Shown one piece after another: positions 61,955-64,000 of a DNA stretch of 64,000 nucleotides (positions are counted from its first letter, which is position 1; the number at the start of each line of letters is the position of its first letter). The stretch covers positions 1 to 64,000 of the forward strand of contig CAUYUJ010019877.1 in the NCBI GenBank assembly GCA_963575745.1. Direction: 5' to 3'. A program made the translations under genes and the position numbers. The DNA comes from Prorocentrum cordatum (Eukaryota > Sar > Dinophyceae > Prorocentrales > Prorocentraceae). The notes below the pieces were generated by a model that saw nothing but the letters and a program-made list of their open reading frames with translations, had not been told where the DNA came from and searched no databases.

Positions 61955-61997
<43 letters not shown>
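61772..61997. mobile_element. TA-flanked fold-back (MITE-like) element
   Basis: A perfect 17-bp inverted repeat, GGGTGGCGGTGTAGAAA (61865-61881) and TTTCTACACCGCCACCC (61903-61919), encloses a 21-base loop. Further out, ACACAGAC (about 61823-61830) faces GTCTGTGT (about 61953-61960), and outermost are TA-repeat runs (61775-61812 and 61961-61994). The nested symmetry over about 220 bases fits a small fold-back element with TA targets or a cruciform-forming repeat. No protein is encoded. Confidence 0.65.
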
Positions 61998-61999
<2 letters not shown>

Positions 62000-62870
62000 G
62001 GCGGGCAATTCTCCCGAGGACGAGTGCGAGCAGCGGCACTTCGCAAAGATCCTGGGGACGGCCCTTGTCACCCTGTGGACATCCCAACGAGAAAATGTGC
62101 CAGGACAGATCCTGGGCCCGATGTTGGCATCGCGCTGGCGCCTCTTGTTCGGGGGAGCACGCGCGCGCGCCGATGCGCGCGGGAGGGTTCCGCTAGTGGT
62201 GAGTTCAGTCTGCGTGCTTCCGTGCAGCGAAGTGGCTTGCGCTGACCCCCTCCGCCCCCTTCCCTCCCATCCCTTCCCCCATCCCTCTCCGCCGACCCCC
62301 CAGGTGCTCAACGGTGCGCCTGCAGCCGCGCCAGGTCATCCTTTCGCGAGCGAGCTCGCACCACGGCGGGGGAACCGCGGCCGGAAGGAAGCGGCAGCCG
62401 CGAGGAACGGGCCTCAGGCGAAAGCGCCCCCCAGCCCACGCGCCCACGAAGTGGGCGGTCGCCGCCAAGAAGGCGGCCCCTTCAAGAGCAAGAGCGCAGA
62501 TAATTTGCGTGCAAAACTGGATATCGGTGACAACGCCACGCGTGAGAGCACTGGTTCGGGCCGGAGACTCAGGAACAGGCCGCGATCAAGATTTGTGATG
62601 AGGAGTTCCCCGGGCTCTCATTCGAGGAAATGAAAGATCGTGGCAAACGGGCTCGACGGAAGAACATTCCATGGAACTGCCCGCCCCCTCCGTAGCCACC
62701 CCCGCGATCTCCACAGTGGTGAACGCCAGGGGGATTCGCCGCGTTTCCCTCGGTGGCGGGGGCGGCTGCGAAGTTGAACGCAGCGTGGAGATCGGGTGCA
62801 GCCCGTGAGCGGACCAATCCCAATTCATCGAATCTCAGAGGGCAAAACAACGCAGTGAGAACTGGCGGTT
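62000..62870. other. Unassigned DNA
   Basis: Plus frames at 62314-62598 and 61638-62633 overlap in different phases. The first has a basic stretch (KWAVAAKKAAPSRARAQ) with histone-like composition but no recognisable domain. No call. Confidence 0.35.
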
Positions 62871-62873
62871 TCA

Positions 62874-64000
62874 ATCCCACCAGCCCTTTGGGCGTGAGTG
62901 GTTTAGAGAGCCCGCTCTGTTCTCAACCCCCTTCTTCCCCTTCGGGGAAGGGGTTTACCCCTCCCCCTCCCCCCTCCCCCTGGATGGATGGATGGATGGA
63001 TGGATGGAACGCTGGGGGGGCGCCGCGTCTCAGTGCGATGGCTTGCTCATCTAAGGGCGATGCTCTGCCTTATGGATTGCCCCCTGCGTGGAACTCAAAA
63101 GCGGTCGAGGGGCTAACGCTTCTATACCGCAGCCTGGCCCGCTGGAGTGAGGGACCGCCTAGCCTCTCTCTCCAGTGGACCGTCGGCAGGGATGCATAAG
63201 CATGATCCCACCGCTTTACACCTCGGAAGCCCTACGCCTCCCCCACCTGCCTCCTATGGGGCGCGGGGAGGAGGACGACGCATCAGCCTGTAAGCGTCTG
63301 CTAACATCTCTCTCGATTTGCTGCTACCTGCTGCTGCCATGCGCTCAAGAGGGCGCCCCGCGGGTGGTTGGAGGGGTCTTTTGCGACTCCTGGGAGGGCT
63401 AAAAAACGACACCCCTCACGAGGATTCTGGCCCCGACGGGGGGAGGCAGAAAAATGCTCCCCTCTTCTTTGAAGCCAACATCATTGATTTTACTACGGTT
63501 TTGGCCCCATTTTGGCCTTCTGAGGGGGCAGCGCTAATTCAAGCTCCCCTCTTCTTTCAAGCCAAAATCATTGATTTTACTAAGGTGTTGGCCCCATTTT
63601 GGCCTTTTGAGGGGGCAGCGCTAATTAAAGCTCCCCTCTTCTTTGATCGATTTCCTCCAAGATGGCCCCAAGAAGCGCCCAGGAGGCACCAAGAGGCCCC
63701 AAGATGGTCCCAAGAGGCCCCCAGGAGGCCCCCAAGAGGATCCCAAACGGCCCAAAGAGGCCCCCCCGAGGCACCCAAGACGCCGAAAAGCCCATCAGGA
63801 CGACCCTCTACTCGCCTGGGCGTCGTTTCTGGACGGGCAGGAGGAGGGGCCCGAACGACTCACACCAGGACGAGGGGCCCGAACAACTCACACCACGAGA
63901 AGCCCGAACGACTCACACCAGGACGAAGAGCCCGAACGACTCACACCACGAAGAGCCCGAACGACTCACACCAGGAAGAAGGGCCCGAACGACTCACACC
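62874..64000 (+). mobile_element. Dispersed element copy D (runs off the window)
   Basis: The first 70 bases match copy C nearly exactly (ATCCCACCAGCCCTTTGGGC and GTGAGTGGTTTAGAGAGCCC). Then comes the CCCCTTCGGGGAAGGGG hairpin, a (GGAT)n run (62981-63007), and about 350 bases not found in copy C (63010-63360). The shared CACGAGGATTCTGGCCCCGA (63416-63435), two AATCATTGATTTTACTA-type modules, the CCCAAGAGGCC words (63670-63790) and the GCCCGAACGACTCACAC tandem (63848-64000) follow. The tail lies beyond the window. Confidence 0.65.
63848..64000 (+). repeat. GCCCGAACGACTCACAC tandem, second locus
   Basis: Six units as in 54385-54530, with linkers GGACGAGGG, CGAGAA, GGACGAAGA and CGAAGA. The array is cut by the window end. 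Confidence 0.85.

Noticed and set aside
61638-62633. 331-codon plus frame beginning with poly-Phe
   Set aside because: It reads through a poly(T) tract and TA repeats; composition and position make a gene implausible.
53990-63620. CCATTTTGGCCTTCTGA phrases (about 54020, 63510, 63595) and CATTTGGCTCAAATTTGG (36386) as spliced-leader relics
   Set aside because: Only 10-12 bases agree with the dinoflagellate spliced leader as I remember it; the 3' GGCTCAAG end or the 5' part is missing, and the phrases belong to the dispersed repeat modules.

Overview
The window is nuclear DNA from a repeat-rich, GC-rich eukaryote. The best fit is a dinoflagellate with a large genome. A Prorocentrum-like, high-GC species is my guess from composition and cannot be proven here. 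The reasons are: several protein families that I know as highly repeated in dinoflagellate genomes (LINEs with an endonuclease, RT, RNase H and a C-terminal His/Cys motif; copia-like elements with a DEG-type retropepsin; a YDETP/CDR-type transposase-like family; a large C5-methyltransferase-like family); no bacterial-style operons; no uninterrupted typical gene; and very abundant tandem and dispersed repeats. Almost every recognisable coding segment is broken by frameshifts, stops or inserted repeats and reads on the minus strand.

Layout. 1-6.7 kb: low-information DNA dominated by CCTAGG/GGCCCTA palindromic repeats and an AAAATGTTCG array. 6.8-8.1 kb (-): a DNA cytosine-C5 methyltransferase-like gene with one in-frame TGA. 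8.56-9.04 kb: a 40-bp tandem array. 9.2-11.0 kb (-): a 622-codon protein of a dinoflagellate-type unknown family. 11.5-22.8 kb: almost entirely repeats, including a 3.9-kb satellite with about 20 degenerate units and a dyad-symmetric 30-mer repeated 11 times. 23.1-26.5 kb (-): a transposase-like gene split by a repeat-filled insert or intron. 27-31 kb: dispersed repeats and long CCT tracts. 31.1-34.9 kb (-): LINE-2 remnant. 36.87-36.98 kb: a cluster of hairpins. 37.2-38.1 kb (-): 3' end of a third LINE. 38.85-44.8 kb (-): LINE-1, nearly full length but inactivated.

46.66-56.91 kb (-) is the structural highlight: an LTR retrotransposon of Ty1/copia organisation. It has 103/104-bp LTRs (TGTGA...TCACA), a matching 5-bp target duplication CACCG on both sides, a candidate initiator-Met-tRNA primer site, and in order gag (zinc knuckle), a Cys-rich segment, a DEG retropepsin, an unusual CxSGxHRSV P-loop-like domain, integrase, RT and RNase H, ending beside the 3' LTR. 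It is old (the LTRs differ at roughly a dozen positions by eye), frameshifted, has lost one RT catalytic Asp, and carries a nested copy of another dispersed element between gag and protease.

57.8-64 kb: a LINE 5' fragment, an 11-unit 73-bp tandem array with an outlier copy 21 kb away, a TA-flanked fold-back element, and a further copy of the dispersed element that is nested in the LTR retrotransposon. Apart from the methyltransferase-like and transposase-like genes and a few unrecognised ORFs, I see no clear host gene, rRNA or tRNA.
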